Assembly (NCBI RefSeq): GCF_023343835.1
Contig: NC_064447.1
Span: 8,452,501-8,516,500, forward strand
Length of the DNA stretch: 64,000 bases
Reading direction: 5' to 3'
DNA from: Lagopus muta
Taxonomy: Eukaryota > Chordata > Aves > Galliformes > Phasianidae
A model generated the notes under the pieces. The model saw nothing but the letters and a program-made list of their open reading frames with translations. It did no database searches and was not told the origin of the DNA. A program made the translations under genes and the position numbers. Shown here one piece after another: positions 1-13,300 of the stretch (position 1 is its first letter; each line of letters begins with the position of its first letter).

Positions 1-1186
1 AAAACCAATACATTTATAAATTTAACTAAAATATTAACTGAAGAGAATAAAACCGTGATGTAAGACTCCAGCTGGATAACAAACAGAGCAATATTCTGTG
101 ACGAGAATGCTCCTGACAAAGTACCTGCTAAGACTGAAAAGACCTTTAACTACTGGAAAGCTCTTAAGTTTTACTCACATTTCCGTAAGGAAAAGAAAAA
201 GTTACCGGCAGCAGAGCAGGGAACAAAAGCAACATTCACAGTTCTGTGCAAATCCTGTCAGAACTTTGAAAGTTATACAGCAAAAAAAGCCATATTCTAC
301 AGTTTCAGAGGAATATACAGCTGTTGCTGTTGATCTAGTGCAATAGAGTTCAAATGATCAAATTTGTAGCACTGTTCAGAAAACGTTACCTACAGTTAAA
401 ACACCAACACTTCTGACTTCCACGGCTAATAACTGGCTGAAGCTTAGAGCAAGCAAGTGCAGCAGCAGGATGTCCCCACTACATGCTTCAGGCAGCAAAC
501 TATTTCATAGTATTAAAGCAGCTGACAAATCTAAAAATACCCAAACAATCTGAAGACTGAACAGTAATAGGAGACTGGAGACATTTTTAACTATCTTTAG
601 ACATAGAACCTTTGTGCTACAGACTCAAGTTTTAACTGGATGAAATTTCAAGCAACTGCAACAGTTGAAACATCACGTGAATCCTGATCACTGGAATGAA
701 ATATCAGGGAACAGCTTCGGTTGGAGGGGACCATCGAGCTCCAAGCCCTCTGCCGTGGGCAGGGCTGCCACCCAGATCAGGCAGCCAGGGTCCATCCAGC
801 CTGGCCTCCACAGACAGCAGCACAGTGGGGCAGGGGTCAGCTTGAAAAATCTAAAGCCAGTTTTAAAATTGTATAAGGACTTCCAATTCAGATTAAGGTA
901 AAGCCAGTAGCAATAGGCATGCTGAAAGTCTTAAAAAGGAAGCCTGCACACTGTTCCTACTAGTCTCATCACAGGATCACTTCTGTAAGTTAAAAATATT
1001 AAGAAAGCTATGGGCTGCTGTACAACAGAAGCAGCAAGTTTAGCACAGACAACACCATACAAACTACAGCAACACAAGTGTTACAACTACAAGCATAAAT
1101 AAAGCAAACTGTGTGCATCTTACACACAGAACTTGAAATTCGGAGGTTGTAGGTCAGATGCTATTTAAAGATGTGCTTTAACATAC
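1..1186 (-). other. TNRC6A intron (3' part outside window)
   Basis: No exon matching the next expected TNRC6A sequence was found. It contains a degraded CR1 fragment at about 711-812. Otherwise AT-rich intronic sequence. Confidence 0.75.
711..812 (-). mobile_element. CR1 LINE 3' fragment, degraded
   Basis: The minus strand carries the CR1 tail pattern: a 'ggaggccaggctggatgg' start, then 'tgcctgatctgggtgg', 'ctgcccacggcagagggctt' and 'gaccatcgag...tccaaccgaag'. It is diverged and truncated at both ends. Confidence 0.6.
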
Positions 1187-1321
1187 CATGTTTGCTGGAG
1201 TTTTGCTCTAAAGATGTGTTCACAGAAATGCTGTCTACTGTAGTCCATTTCCTCAATCGAGATTGTGGTGGCTCTTTAATACTGCTCATATCCATGTTTA
1301 CATTCAAGTTTGAGTTCATTC
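1187..1321 (-). CDS. TNRC6A: TNRC6A coding exon 18 (last in window)
   Basis: 135 nt reading [18 protein letters not shown], then [20 protein letters not shown] and NSSKHG, ending with one base of a split codon at gtatgt. The next expected residues (human AISSGFRLEE, from memory) are not found in 1-1186, so the following exon lies off the left edge. Confidence 0.94.
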
Positions 1322-4300
1322 CTAAAGGATACACACAGCTTATGAAAGACAGCCTGAATGCCTTTATTCTGTTAATTACCACTACTGTTCTAATCAACAT
1401 TCAAGAGCATACTACTACAGTTATTTCATGCTTCCAAGTCTGTACGAGAAACATGAGCTTAAGTAGCACTTGATGCAGTCAACTTACTACAGAAGCTAAG
1501 CTAAGCAATGCAAAGCACTCTGAAGTTCACAGCTGATGTCTTCATGCAGAAGTGGCAGTGGAAGAAGCCATTGTGGAAGAGAAATTAAAATGTAAACAAC
1601 ATCTAAAAGTGTGGCATTTTAGTACCAGAGCAGCAATGGTGTGACAGTTGAACTCATCTGTACAAAGCACAAGGACTGAACTGAGCTCAACTCTAAAACA
1701 GACAGACCTCCTTCCCAGCAGGAGGCTGTGTCAGAACATCCCTATTCAGCGGAAGTTACATACTGCAATTTGTAGTTAGACCCTGAACCCCATTTTTATT
1801 CAGGCTTTAATATTCAAAATGCTTAATTCTGTAAAGGAATTGGAACATGACTGCAGCACTGGTCAAACCGGAGAGAAAAACCACACACACAACTCCTCAG
1901 ATCTCTGCTTCTGATGGGTCTGGTGAATTCTGACCAATTCTGTCACCCTGAACACGCACAGGGCTTCCTGCTCTCATGGCCACATCTTCTGGTGCTGACA
2001 GTAGAACATGGAGAAAACAACACACCACAAGATTTCCCAGAACACAATTTGGCAACTTCTGCTCCTCCTCACATGACTTTGCCACTCAGTAATATCCTCC
2101 AAGTGCACAAAAACTCCTCTTGGCTCTTTTTTTCATAAAGGGGTGAAGAAATTCCAGAAACTTATTATTTCTTCCCTAAAGCCACTTAACTGTGGATTGA
2201 GCACAACTCCACCTGCCTCTTTGACTACACAGGGCTACACCAAAGAGATCCCAAAACATTCACACATACTGCAGGTTACTGAAATGTAGCAGCGACTGAG
2301 AAGAGAAAGCAGCTGCTTAATGATATGAAATGCCATTTCAAATGAAGAAAAAATATATCTAGTGGAAACAACAAGACTCCAACACAGATGGGATGCAAAT
2401 ACTTGGTATGAAGTTTGGCAAGAAAGTTCAATGTTCCTTTTATTAGAACTAACAGTGCCTCTAATAGCTAAGCAAACTTAATGCCTCCGCCTTGCCCTTT
2501 GGATGAAAGCAGTAGTTAATCTTGATGCCAGACAGCAGCAGCAACCACTAAGTAACAGCCTGGAATTAAGACTGGCCAAAAGCAAAATTCCAGTGTGCCA
2601 CATGCACTGCAACAGCACAGCCTGCACCAGCTCCCTGGTTCCATAACACTTCACCTACAAGCACAAGGATTTCAGCGGCAGTCTCAACTAAACAAATATT
2701 TTTTATGAAAGGCAATGAGAATGCAAAGGAAACCAGCTCAGCAGAAAAGGCAGGACTGAAAGAACACAGAAGAAAAGCAAACTAAAAAGGAAAAACAAAA
2801 ACAGGGGTAAAAAAAAAAAAACAGAGGTAGATGGTATGCAGTTGTATTAAGATAGCATTTAAAAGGGACCTAAAATAAGGAGAAAATATACAAGCCTGGA
2901 ATTTCTGAAGAAGAAATTGGACTGAAGCCTGGAAACGTAGGGAGAAAGAAACAGGAGATACTTGTATTTATAAATGGTCAGATATTTTGTCTGGAATGAG
3001 GCAGCCATTCTTTAAAAATGCAAAACTAAAAGCTCTTCTGGACAAAACGACCAGAAGAGAAATTAATTTTTTGGTTTTACCCACAAGATTCCAGATTAAT
3101 TGAAAACTTTCTTTAAAAGTTCAAAGAAACGTGACCACTTCAACTGATTCTCTGTATAGTTTCTGCTTTCCAAACGTCCTTTAGCTTCAGGATATGTGAC
3201 TGCAAAAGGACTTTGTCTTATCACTGGGATCCACAGGATAAGAAAAAATAAAAGGAAACGGATGCACGATCAAGATGTGCAACATTTTGCTCTGAGATTC
3301 TGATAATCGTTTCTGGGAATAAGTGCACTTGTGGGAAAAGCCATTTGTTGTACAAAAGTAACTGGAGGACTCCCAGTAAGAATTACTACTACAGTTAAAA
3401 TTGTGAATGTTCACAGGATAACAACCACTACTGTTTTCAGAAGAAAACTACAGGCAAAATTGAAAGAAAGGCTGCGCGTCCTTTGTTACGTAAATATTGA
3501 CCGTATGAAGTTTGCATGAAAAAACTCACCTATAGGGAAGCTGCTGAATGAATTTATTGGTGATGGCCCTTTCTGTAGCTCAGGAGTAGCATGGGGTATG
3601 ACATTCTCAAGGAAAGATTTCATGGTGGGTTGATGGAGTGACTGCTGTTGAGAGGGTGGAGTTTGCTGCTTCATTAACAGGTTTGGATCAAGCTGACGGG
3701 ACTGTTGCATCATCTGTTGCTGCATACTAATAGATCGACCCTTAAAAACAGAGCAGTTACAATATCAACAGTCAAAAGCTCTCCTACACTTAAAGCCAAT
3801 AAGTCAATTTTTATGTTTTGTGCATGTTAACATAGCAAAAACCCAGCATTAAGCTAAGTGTGTTCCTTTAAAGCTTGTCAAAACCCAATTCGCTCTTGCA
3901 CACTTTTAGAGTGCTTGTAACTGGAAACGCAGCTCACGACCAATGACAATTTTAAAAAAGTGTTTGAAAAGTTAATAATAAAAGTATTTACCTGCTGCTC
4001 CTGCTGTTGACGACCACCAGAAGGCATGCTTCTTTGATTCTGCACTTTTTGCTGCTGAGCCAACAACCGCTAGGAGACAGTGTTTTGGTGTGGTTTGTTT
4101 GTTTCAGAGAAACGTACAGCTGAGGTAAGTTTCTACTTGCATGTTCAAACAGAACACAGAGCATCTACCTTTTTTAGCTTACCTGTAACTGGGAGATCTG
4201 AGAAAGCTGGTTTAACTGGGACAGTTGATTCAACATGGCTACCTGTTGTGGGCCAAAAAGCGGGCTCAGGCCACCGTTGTTTGGTGCATACTTCAGTAAT

Positions 4301-7300
4301 GATACCGGAACCTGCAGAACAGAGCAGCACAATCAGTGAGCGACCAGCACGTGCAAGTAGTTACAGCAGCTGTAGGATATTACTATCTCAGGTCAACAGT
4401 TACCTATTTTCTGTAACACTGATCAGGACAACTAAGTTTTCAAACATTTACAGAATAAATATCAGCAATACCAGTAAACAGAAAGTTCTTCTGAAGCAGC
4501 ATTTTGGTAGCTTATCTGTAGAAGGTTCTGAGGACATGTTACCTGAGGGGATAGTAATGGAGGAGGCACTTGAGCACGTGGATTAGGCTGAGATGAATTA
4601 AGAGGTTGTGCTGGAGGCTGCTGCATGCTCCTGGGCTGTGCTGCTATATTACCAACACCAAACACACTGGGATTGCCATTCTGGGGAAAAGATGGATGGT
4701 TAGTGACAATAAACCTCTTCCACTACTTCTCCCATCCCTATACATTTTCATTATAACTAAAAGACACATTAATCACATTAATAGCTAGGAGTTATAATAA
4801 AAGGTATTAAATGCTGTCAAGTAACATGCCAAGGATATGCACACAGCCTTACCTGTCTAACAGAATTCAAGTTTTGCATACCCAGCCCTGCCAGGGAGCC
4901 AAGGGCTTGGTTAGGTAGTGCACTATTTGAAGGGGGAAGCTTCATGTTTTGATTGGACATAAACTGCATGTTTTGGGACTCGTCTGCTACAATGCCATCC
5001 TGATTGGACAGACAAACCGATGCGCAACAACCAGCCAGCAAGCAAGCAGTAGGGAGAAACCATTGCCAGGAACAGAAGGGAAGAGTCACATGAGAGTCCA
5101 GCATCAGCAGGAAATAGGCAGAAAACAAAAGAGATCAGGTTAGTTATTTGCACTGCAAATGGGCTACAGAAAGTGCTTAGTATTATATATCAGTAAGTTA
5201 AAAAGAACAAAACATATCTTACGGATCAATAAGAAAGCACTAAGTTTCTCCTCCACCAAATGCAGAAAGCTACGGAGCGCACACATAATTACTTGTAATG
5301 CTGAGTCAAAGTTCAGAACGTCCACCAGCAAGATAGCTGCTAACCTTATCAAAATAAGGACTGCGATCCATGGAAGACTCTTTGGAAATCTGAGGACGAG
5401 AACCAGGGCCTTTTCCAACCACACGATTGTAATCTCCAACATTGAGGCCATGCTTATCAATCTCCATTCTCTTATCTTGCAATATCCCTAAAAGGTGAGG
5501 GAGATGTGACTACGACGTTGAAGGATTTTCCAGATGCAGTATGAATGGGTTTATGCTTATAAAATACAGAACACAGCTTTCAAGCCTGATACTAATAACA
5601 GCAAGCATCAATTCAGTTTTAAACTGCCTGGGTTTTGCTTCAAAGGAAGCAAAGGAGCACTGTGAATCAGTGGCTACAGAAACTTCACATTCAGAATCAG
5701 AACAGCGTCAACACTTTGCACACTTCCCCAAAATATTCTCAGCCTGCTCTCAAAAACAAAGCAAATATGATTGTTTAAGTCAAGCATTAATGTCACCTTT
5801 TTGTTTTTCTCTGAAGAGTCACAACAAGCACTGTCTGGGATTTGAAGCAGTACCTTTATTACATGCCCTTCGTCTGCATAAGATTTCAGAGGCTCTTTAA
5901 TTTGATTCAGTTATTGTGGGGGGAATTACAACACAAAAGATGGAAACATTTTAAATACTAGTGCTCACTGAAAGCTCATTTTAACATTTAGCTTCTATTG
6001 TCAGTGCCACTAGGCAAGCTGGGAGATCAAAATATAAGCAGCAGTAAAGCAGTGTACTTCAATGCATAATACTCCATTAACACCTCACCGCATGCACTGC
6101 AAGGGAATTATTTTCAAGCTAATACTTTAAATTCAAATTCAAGAACTGAGATCATTTAAGCATGAGGTTTTCTATTATGTTTTAAATCTGAAATGCAAAC
6201 AACTTGTGCAATATAGATCATGAGCCAAAAGTCAAAAAAGTAATTTTCAACTAAACTTAAGAAGTGCAGCTACAATAAACACAACACCACAATTATTTTC
6301 CATTACATGTCCTACTATCATATACAGTTAGTCATTTATTAAATTTAATTATCCTATTTTTCATTTGCCAGAGGAATATAATGGCAAATGATCTCAAATA
6401 AAGGCTGCTCAGAAGTGATTCTGGCATTCAAATATCAGCTGAAGTAACTGTTCAGTATTAATTTACTTCTTCGAACTGAAAATGTGTTTCCAGGAATGAA
6501 CCACAAGGAGCGAGTGTGGTATTCAGAGCATTCGTGCCTATTTAGGGAAGCTGTCCACAAAGCACTCTGGCTACTTGTATTAAGAAAACAAAAACCAAAA
6601 ACCCACAGCACATGAGCATACTTTCATGCCAGCTCTGTATGTATGAGGTTAGTTTGACTTCTGGATTAACAGTACTGCAGCAATCAGGTACGCAGTGTTA
6701 TATGCACAAGTTTGTTTGGTTTTTTTGCTCTACAAGAGCATTTTTAAGGAAATACTTCATATACACACACACAAATACACACATATATAGTAAAAGAAAT
6801 TACTATACATACTTCTGAAAACTGATATATTTAAACTAAGAGATTGGAAAGGAAAGCTGTCAAATCTCGTTATTTCCTTTTCTTACCTCCAGACATGTCC
6901 ATCTTATTGCTCTGTATGGTTTCTTCTGGTGATTCTCTCTGAAGTAATAAAATGAATCAATTATTTAATAATAATCTTTTTAAAAGCTAAAACAAAGAGA
7001 TTAATATATTATTTCAATTCAGACCTGCAGGAAAAAAAACATCAAGATAATTGGCTCTATCTTAGTGCACTTTGTTCCTTTGATATCTGCTGAAAGCAGA
7101 CATTTACCAAAATCCACATGCAACTAACCAGAACAACAGACCACTGGATGAATATCTGGGTAACATTTACAACACCTTCCTTCATAAATAAGTCTGTTTA
7201 TACTGAGAATGTACAAAGGACAATGGATGAGTAACAGAGGAGACAGACAGAAGTAAAAAGGAAAATGCTATGAAAATGAGCTTCAGACAATCAAAAACTT

Positions 7301-10300
7301 CCATTTTCGTGCATTGCAACTAACACTCTAAGAAGGCAATACTGACAGGAAAGGTATAATACTTACTGAAAAACTGAGATTTGTGAATTGCTTAATGAAT
7401 GGATTGATCCATGCTTCATCTTGCTTATTTCCACCTTTCATTATTCCCTTAAAAACAGAAAGGAATTCCCATGACACTCAGAAGATGTTTGCCACCTACT
7501 GCTTAAACTAAACTATGAAACGTTATGAATGAAGACGAAAGATTAATGGTACTCCACTCAGCACAGCAATCTGTTCTTAGTTTTCAGAAGTGACAACAGT
7601 GCAAAAACCCCAACAGAACCTTCTGAGGGAATCGTTTTACACAGTAACAAGAAATAATTTTCAGGAGTCTCAGGACTTTTTTTTGTTTCCATTGCCAACT
7701 CACACCTGTGTGTGGACTTGACATTTCACAAGTCACAATTACCTTTGTGGGCATTTTCTTCATATAGGGTGGCCAGTTCAAAGATGTGTTAGCTTCTTGT
7801 GAAGAACTGCTGTTCCACATTCCAATCTCTACATCCTCTTCTTCCTCCCAGCTGGTCTGACGACTGCCTGTCAATGGCATATCATCTCCACACCAACTAT
7901 CTTGCATAGATTTAGGCCCTGGTTGTGGAAAAAACACAAAACAAAACAAAACCCCGACACATTAACACTTCAAACCACAAAAACCTCCACACAAATCAGC
8001 TACTAAAACCTGAAGCTAGAAGTAGCTTCTTTAATCATGCCAAGTGCCAGATCAACAATGGTCTGGTGGTGAAGGACACACCAATGAGCAGCTACTCTGA
8101 TACAAAAAACAAACAAAAATCATCAGTTTGCATTGGATGCCATTAACACAGACAGAAATGAGCTTTATGTTTACTTCAAATTAAAGCCTCCAAAAAAAGA
8201 TAAGCATTTCACCTTCAGTATTGTTATTCAGAGATGGTGCAAAAAGCACTCACCAGGTTTATTTGGAGCCTGTTGACCAAGAGAAGCGTTTCCCCAGCCA
8301 GAGGTGCCTCCTGCATCGCTGATGGGTTCTCCCCAGCTAGTACCAGTGTCCATGGGCTTACCCCACGCTGAAGTTCCATTATCTACAGTAGTGGCTGGAG
8401 TAGAAGGCTCTCCCCAACCTTTTTAAAGCAGTATGAGTTACTGGCATGTTTTTGTTTGCTTGTTTGTTTTTTTTTTTAAGCAGGATTTTAAAAGTCACTT
8501 TAAAGAATCAAGTGTTTTGCCTTTTCAAAGCCATAGCATACAGTAAAAAGCTTATTAGCAAACATTTACATTTTGCACACAGGTAATTATTACGACAGTA
8601 AGCTGTTCCATTAAAAAGCAGCAAAAATACAAATTCCATATATAAAGAATTACATGGAGAATAGGCATTTCTAAAATACTAAGTTCCTAAGTGCTGCTCC
8701 TTATGCTTAAGCTACATCTCCTTGCACCTGAAAAAGATAGTACAAAATACTTTGCATGCACCACGCAAACACACCTACAACTATTTACTGCCCCCAAAAC
8801 TACAAGCCTGCAAATTCTGATCTTTAGTGCATGTAAAGTAATTGTGTTTCATTCCGATAGCAGCTCAACTTGTCTTGTTTGTTTGTTTTGATTCTTCAGC
8901 AACATTAAGTTTTAGCTTTTAGAATCAAATGAAGAAAATAACTCCTATTCCTTAGATATATACATTTATATATATTTAGCACTTACCCTTTGCTCCCACA
9001 CCCCAGGATTCCAGCAGAGCTGCCTAGTCTACATTACTGAAACTATTTAAAATGAGAACAGATCTTCCAATCTGTATAAGAATATCAAAACATCTACCTG
9101 CATTCTCCCTTTAAAAGATAATAATGATAATAAAAAGGTACTAACGTTGCCACCTTCACCTCTCCACTTTGAATCTAAAATATGTTATATGAAACAAGTA
9201 GAAAAGAACTGTTTTACAATTAAATGAAAACACAAGCTTGTGTAAAGTCAAGTCTTACCAGAACCCGAACTGCTCTCCTTGCTAGACATGGCACTTGAAG
9301 ACAGTAGCTGCTGATGTACCTGTGCTTGCTGGTCTGAACTGCTGCTACTGTTTGGGACATTTTTATTCCACATATTCACATTTTTGTAGTTGTATTTGCT
9401 CGGATCACCCCAAGCAGAAGTTCCATCATCAATTTCCATTTTGCGGCGTATTGATTCAGGGGATGGCTCCTCCCAGCCAGTGGGCTCCTCCTCCTTTGCT
9501 GGGGCTGGCATTGGTCCCCCCAGCCAGCCTGAACCCGGTGGTTTATTGGTGGCAGGCGGCGCTCCCCAAGATCCAACATCTTGTTTGTTCCATTCTGGAG
9601 AGTTGATTGGCTTTGATGAATCCCCCCAGCCTTGAGGCTGATTGGATTTAGGAGGGTCTCCCCAGCCCTGGTTCTGATTAGACTTTGCAGGCTCATCCCA
9701 TCCTGAAGAATTATTTGGGTTTGTATTATTACTACCTCCCCACGTAACAGAATTTGATTTACCTGGCTCATTCCAACCAGATACTGATCTGTCACTGTCG
9801 CTACCTCCTGAACTGGATTTCTTAGTCTCACCCCAATGGTTACTTCTTGAATTTTCACCCCAGCTGTCACTGGCAGAAACAGCCCAACCCTGGCTGGCCT
9901 TCTGTCCTTCTACCCATCCCTGTTTCATCTTCTGCGTGTCATTCCAAGATGACTTTTCCTCTTTGCCACTTCCCCATGATTGATTGCTCTTGACCATTAC
10001 TGTAGCAGCAGAATCCTCTTCCCACCCCCCTTGGCTATTTGACCCTTTGGAGTCTCCCCACCTTGTAGCAGACTTTGGATCTCCCCACCCTGATACAGAT
10101 GAGGTATCATTATTATTAGGGCTAGGTCTATCCACACATCCCCCTGAGCTAGAAGTCTGTGTCACAGAGCCTCCCCAGGCCTCTGTCCCATTGTCAGTTT
10201 TTCTTTCACCTCTTGGTGATGTTTCGGTATCCCAGGCAGTGTTCTGTTTGATCGGAGTCTGTCCCCAACCAGAATTGGAAAGGACACGTGGATCTAAGTC

Positions 10301-13300
10301 AGTTCTGTTTACTATACTTTGGAGTAATGCATGCTGGTCAACTTTTCTTCTCTCTCGGTTCTGTCCTTCTGTAGCTACTCTGTCTTCATGGCATCCAGTG
10401 CTCTCTGTACTACCTTCTCCGTCCCCTGTACCTGTTTTGGCCCACGCGCTATTCTGCTCAGTTATCTGAGACACAGCAGAACTCTGGCTGTTAAGGTCAT
10501 CCTCTTCAGTAGATTTCCATCCATTTGTAAACTTCCTGGTATTTCCATTTACACTGTCATTGGAATGCTGATTACTAGGCAGTTTACTCCATTCACCATT
10601 TGAAATGTTAGTGCCAGTGTTTTGTGCAGGGTTGCCCCATCCTCTTCTACTTCCGCCAGCACTCGCACCATTTCCACTTCCCCATGGCATACTCTGGGAG
10701 TTGACTGTCCCTGCTTCCCACACCCCTCCTCCTTTATTCCCGTTGATTTGAAAGTTAGTGCTGCCAGGCCCACTAATGCCTGACTGCATTAGAGTTGCAT
10801 TCACAGTGTCACCATTAGCTTGGCTGTTTGGGCCTGAACATTTGTCTCCAGAGTAATTAGAACCATAGGCACCCCATGTAGTACCATAAGATCCACCATT
10901 TTTCGCCTCACCATTGCTAAGGTGAGAAATGGAAGTGCCATTTGTAACTGGAGAGGCCTGAATCTGAGAATGATTCATTGTGCTCACACGCCAGGCCCCA
11001 TGCCCTGTATTATTAGGCAGTTCGTTAATCTGCGCTGAACCAGCAGAGTTTGGTAAACTAGAGGTCATAAAATTAGTAGTGTTATTTGGTCCATTCATTT
11101 CAGTGTTAAGGTTTTGAGGTTGCCCACTGAATGAAACCTTCCTTGTACCATTTACTTCAGAATCACAATTTTCCTGAAGGCTTCCCCAGGAACCATGGGC
11201 TGAACCACCCACTTTAGAGTTAATACTCTGACTGTTAGATATCTGACCTATGGTACTGCACTGAATATTTGTGCCAGAATTACCACTCCCTACAGACCCT
11301 TTCAGGGCATGTCCATTGTTCTCCAATACAGGCCAGGCACCATGGTTGCCATTTGAATTCAAAGTGCTTGGATTTAACCCTCCATTTGATGAAGAGTTTA
11401 TGGTGCCCCAAGCATTCATTCTATTGTTGCTACTTTCAGATTTGCTGTCAGGAGCATCCACAGAAACTTGACATGTGCTTATTATGGTCCCATGGGATAA
11501 ACCCCACGGCCCATTAATACTTCCATTGCCCACATTATTGCTGTTGCTACCAACCACAAACTTATTTTGAGAACCATGTCCGATGCCATTTCGAATGCCA
11601 TCATTTTCACCACCTGTGCTCCCTGAAGCCATTATAATGAGGTTTCTCTCTGACCCAGAGCTAGAGGCAGAGTCAGTGTCCATACATTCTGATGTCAACT
11701 CTGGGTCACTGCCAGTGATTGATGGCCATGCTTCTTTGTCAGAGCCGTCTACAATAACTTTATCCCAGTTTGTGCTGGATTCACTATTTGAAGAGACTGG
11801 TCCCCAGTGAGAATTTTCATAATGGGATCCTAGACCACTGTGGTTCAGATCTAAAGAGAAGAAGGAAAGTCCAAGACCATCATTATAAACACAGCATTAG
11901 TACTTCATTAAACAGAAGAAAAACAATGCACACTAAGTCAAGAATCATTTTGCTTATTTTAACACGAGTCACTGAAAACTACAGAGAAAACTTTACAGCA
12001 CACCTACTCAGAACATCACCCTGGGCATAACCTAGAACAGTTCTCATTGCATGCACAAAGCAGAATTCTCACAAAAAGCACAACTAAACACCACAGAAAG
12101 TACAGTTCTATTTCTTCCAATTAGTGCTGCTTTGGTTGCTTTTAATGCTCTGTATAACCAGATAGAAAATACTTTATGAAAAATCATGTGTGTTTAAATT
12201 CAAAGAGATTCTGAAAGGCAGTAATCTAAGCTGGATATTAAACTGACCTAGCAGCAGCAAATGTTCTGAGACAACAGCTGCAGAAATACACACCATTAAA
12301 AGATATTATGTATGTTTTCTCAGGTACAAATTAATTCTTTCATACAACAACAACCCGACACAAAAATCACAATGCCAATCCAAAGTTCTGCTGCTGTAGG
12401 AACACAGATATAGTGCGCAGCAACTCAACTACTACTTCTTACTGCCAGTTATGTAAGAGCTACCATTTCTTTTTTAATTGATAGGATGATTATGTCCAGG
12501 AGTCAGGAAGACACACATCTCAATTGACTTCCAAATATTTTGTGGTTAAGTACACACGTCACAAAGTATTTGCTATAAAATTAAGTGCTGTCAATATTCA
12601 TTTCATATTTCCAAAGCTTTATTGCAGAGGTTTTTTCCCCCCAAATTGTTAAATCAAAGCACAAATGCACTGCAACATGAGACTATTGGAGTATGAGGCA
12701 CATGGAAATACAGCAATGAAGATGGCAACAAAACACAAATGCAACACCTTTCAGTGTAGCTCACTTACTATTTTCCTGAACTGAAACAACACATGCTCAG
12801 GTGCAAGTCACCTGTCTGCTCAGTATAAAAACACTTCCATTTTTAAAAAAGTCTGCTTTTCTAAAAGCAATGTTTCTGGTTGTTTTTTTTTTTTTTGCCT
12901 TTACTTAGAACATGGAAAAAGCATGTGTTCATATTCATTCCAAATGGATTTTTACAGTACATGCCTTACATGTGTCTAGAGAAGGCTACTCACATCGACC
13001 TTTACGAAGCTGTACCTGTCCCTGCTAACAGACAGAGCTAACAGTAACAAAACACTACAGGTATCAATCCATAATTCTCTCAAGAGCTCTCTATAGAACA
13101 TGTAGAGATTGGCTGTTTTTAAATAATACAGTACTAATTTATAAGCTTCTCATGTTTCTTAGAAACAGACTTTAAGTGTGAAGTCTGAAGGGAAGCCACT
13201 GGTCCCTGTGGTTTCTCCCTTCTGCTCCCAGCAACACCAGTTCTGTGCACAAACTGAAGCCTCAAGCCCCAGTGTGCTCCAACCCCCTACAGACTGCACC

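Noticed and set aside
9295-11810. Plus-strand frames over the giant GW exon (e.g. 9984-10469)
   Set aside because: Antisense of TNRC6A exon 7; no independent signal.
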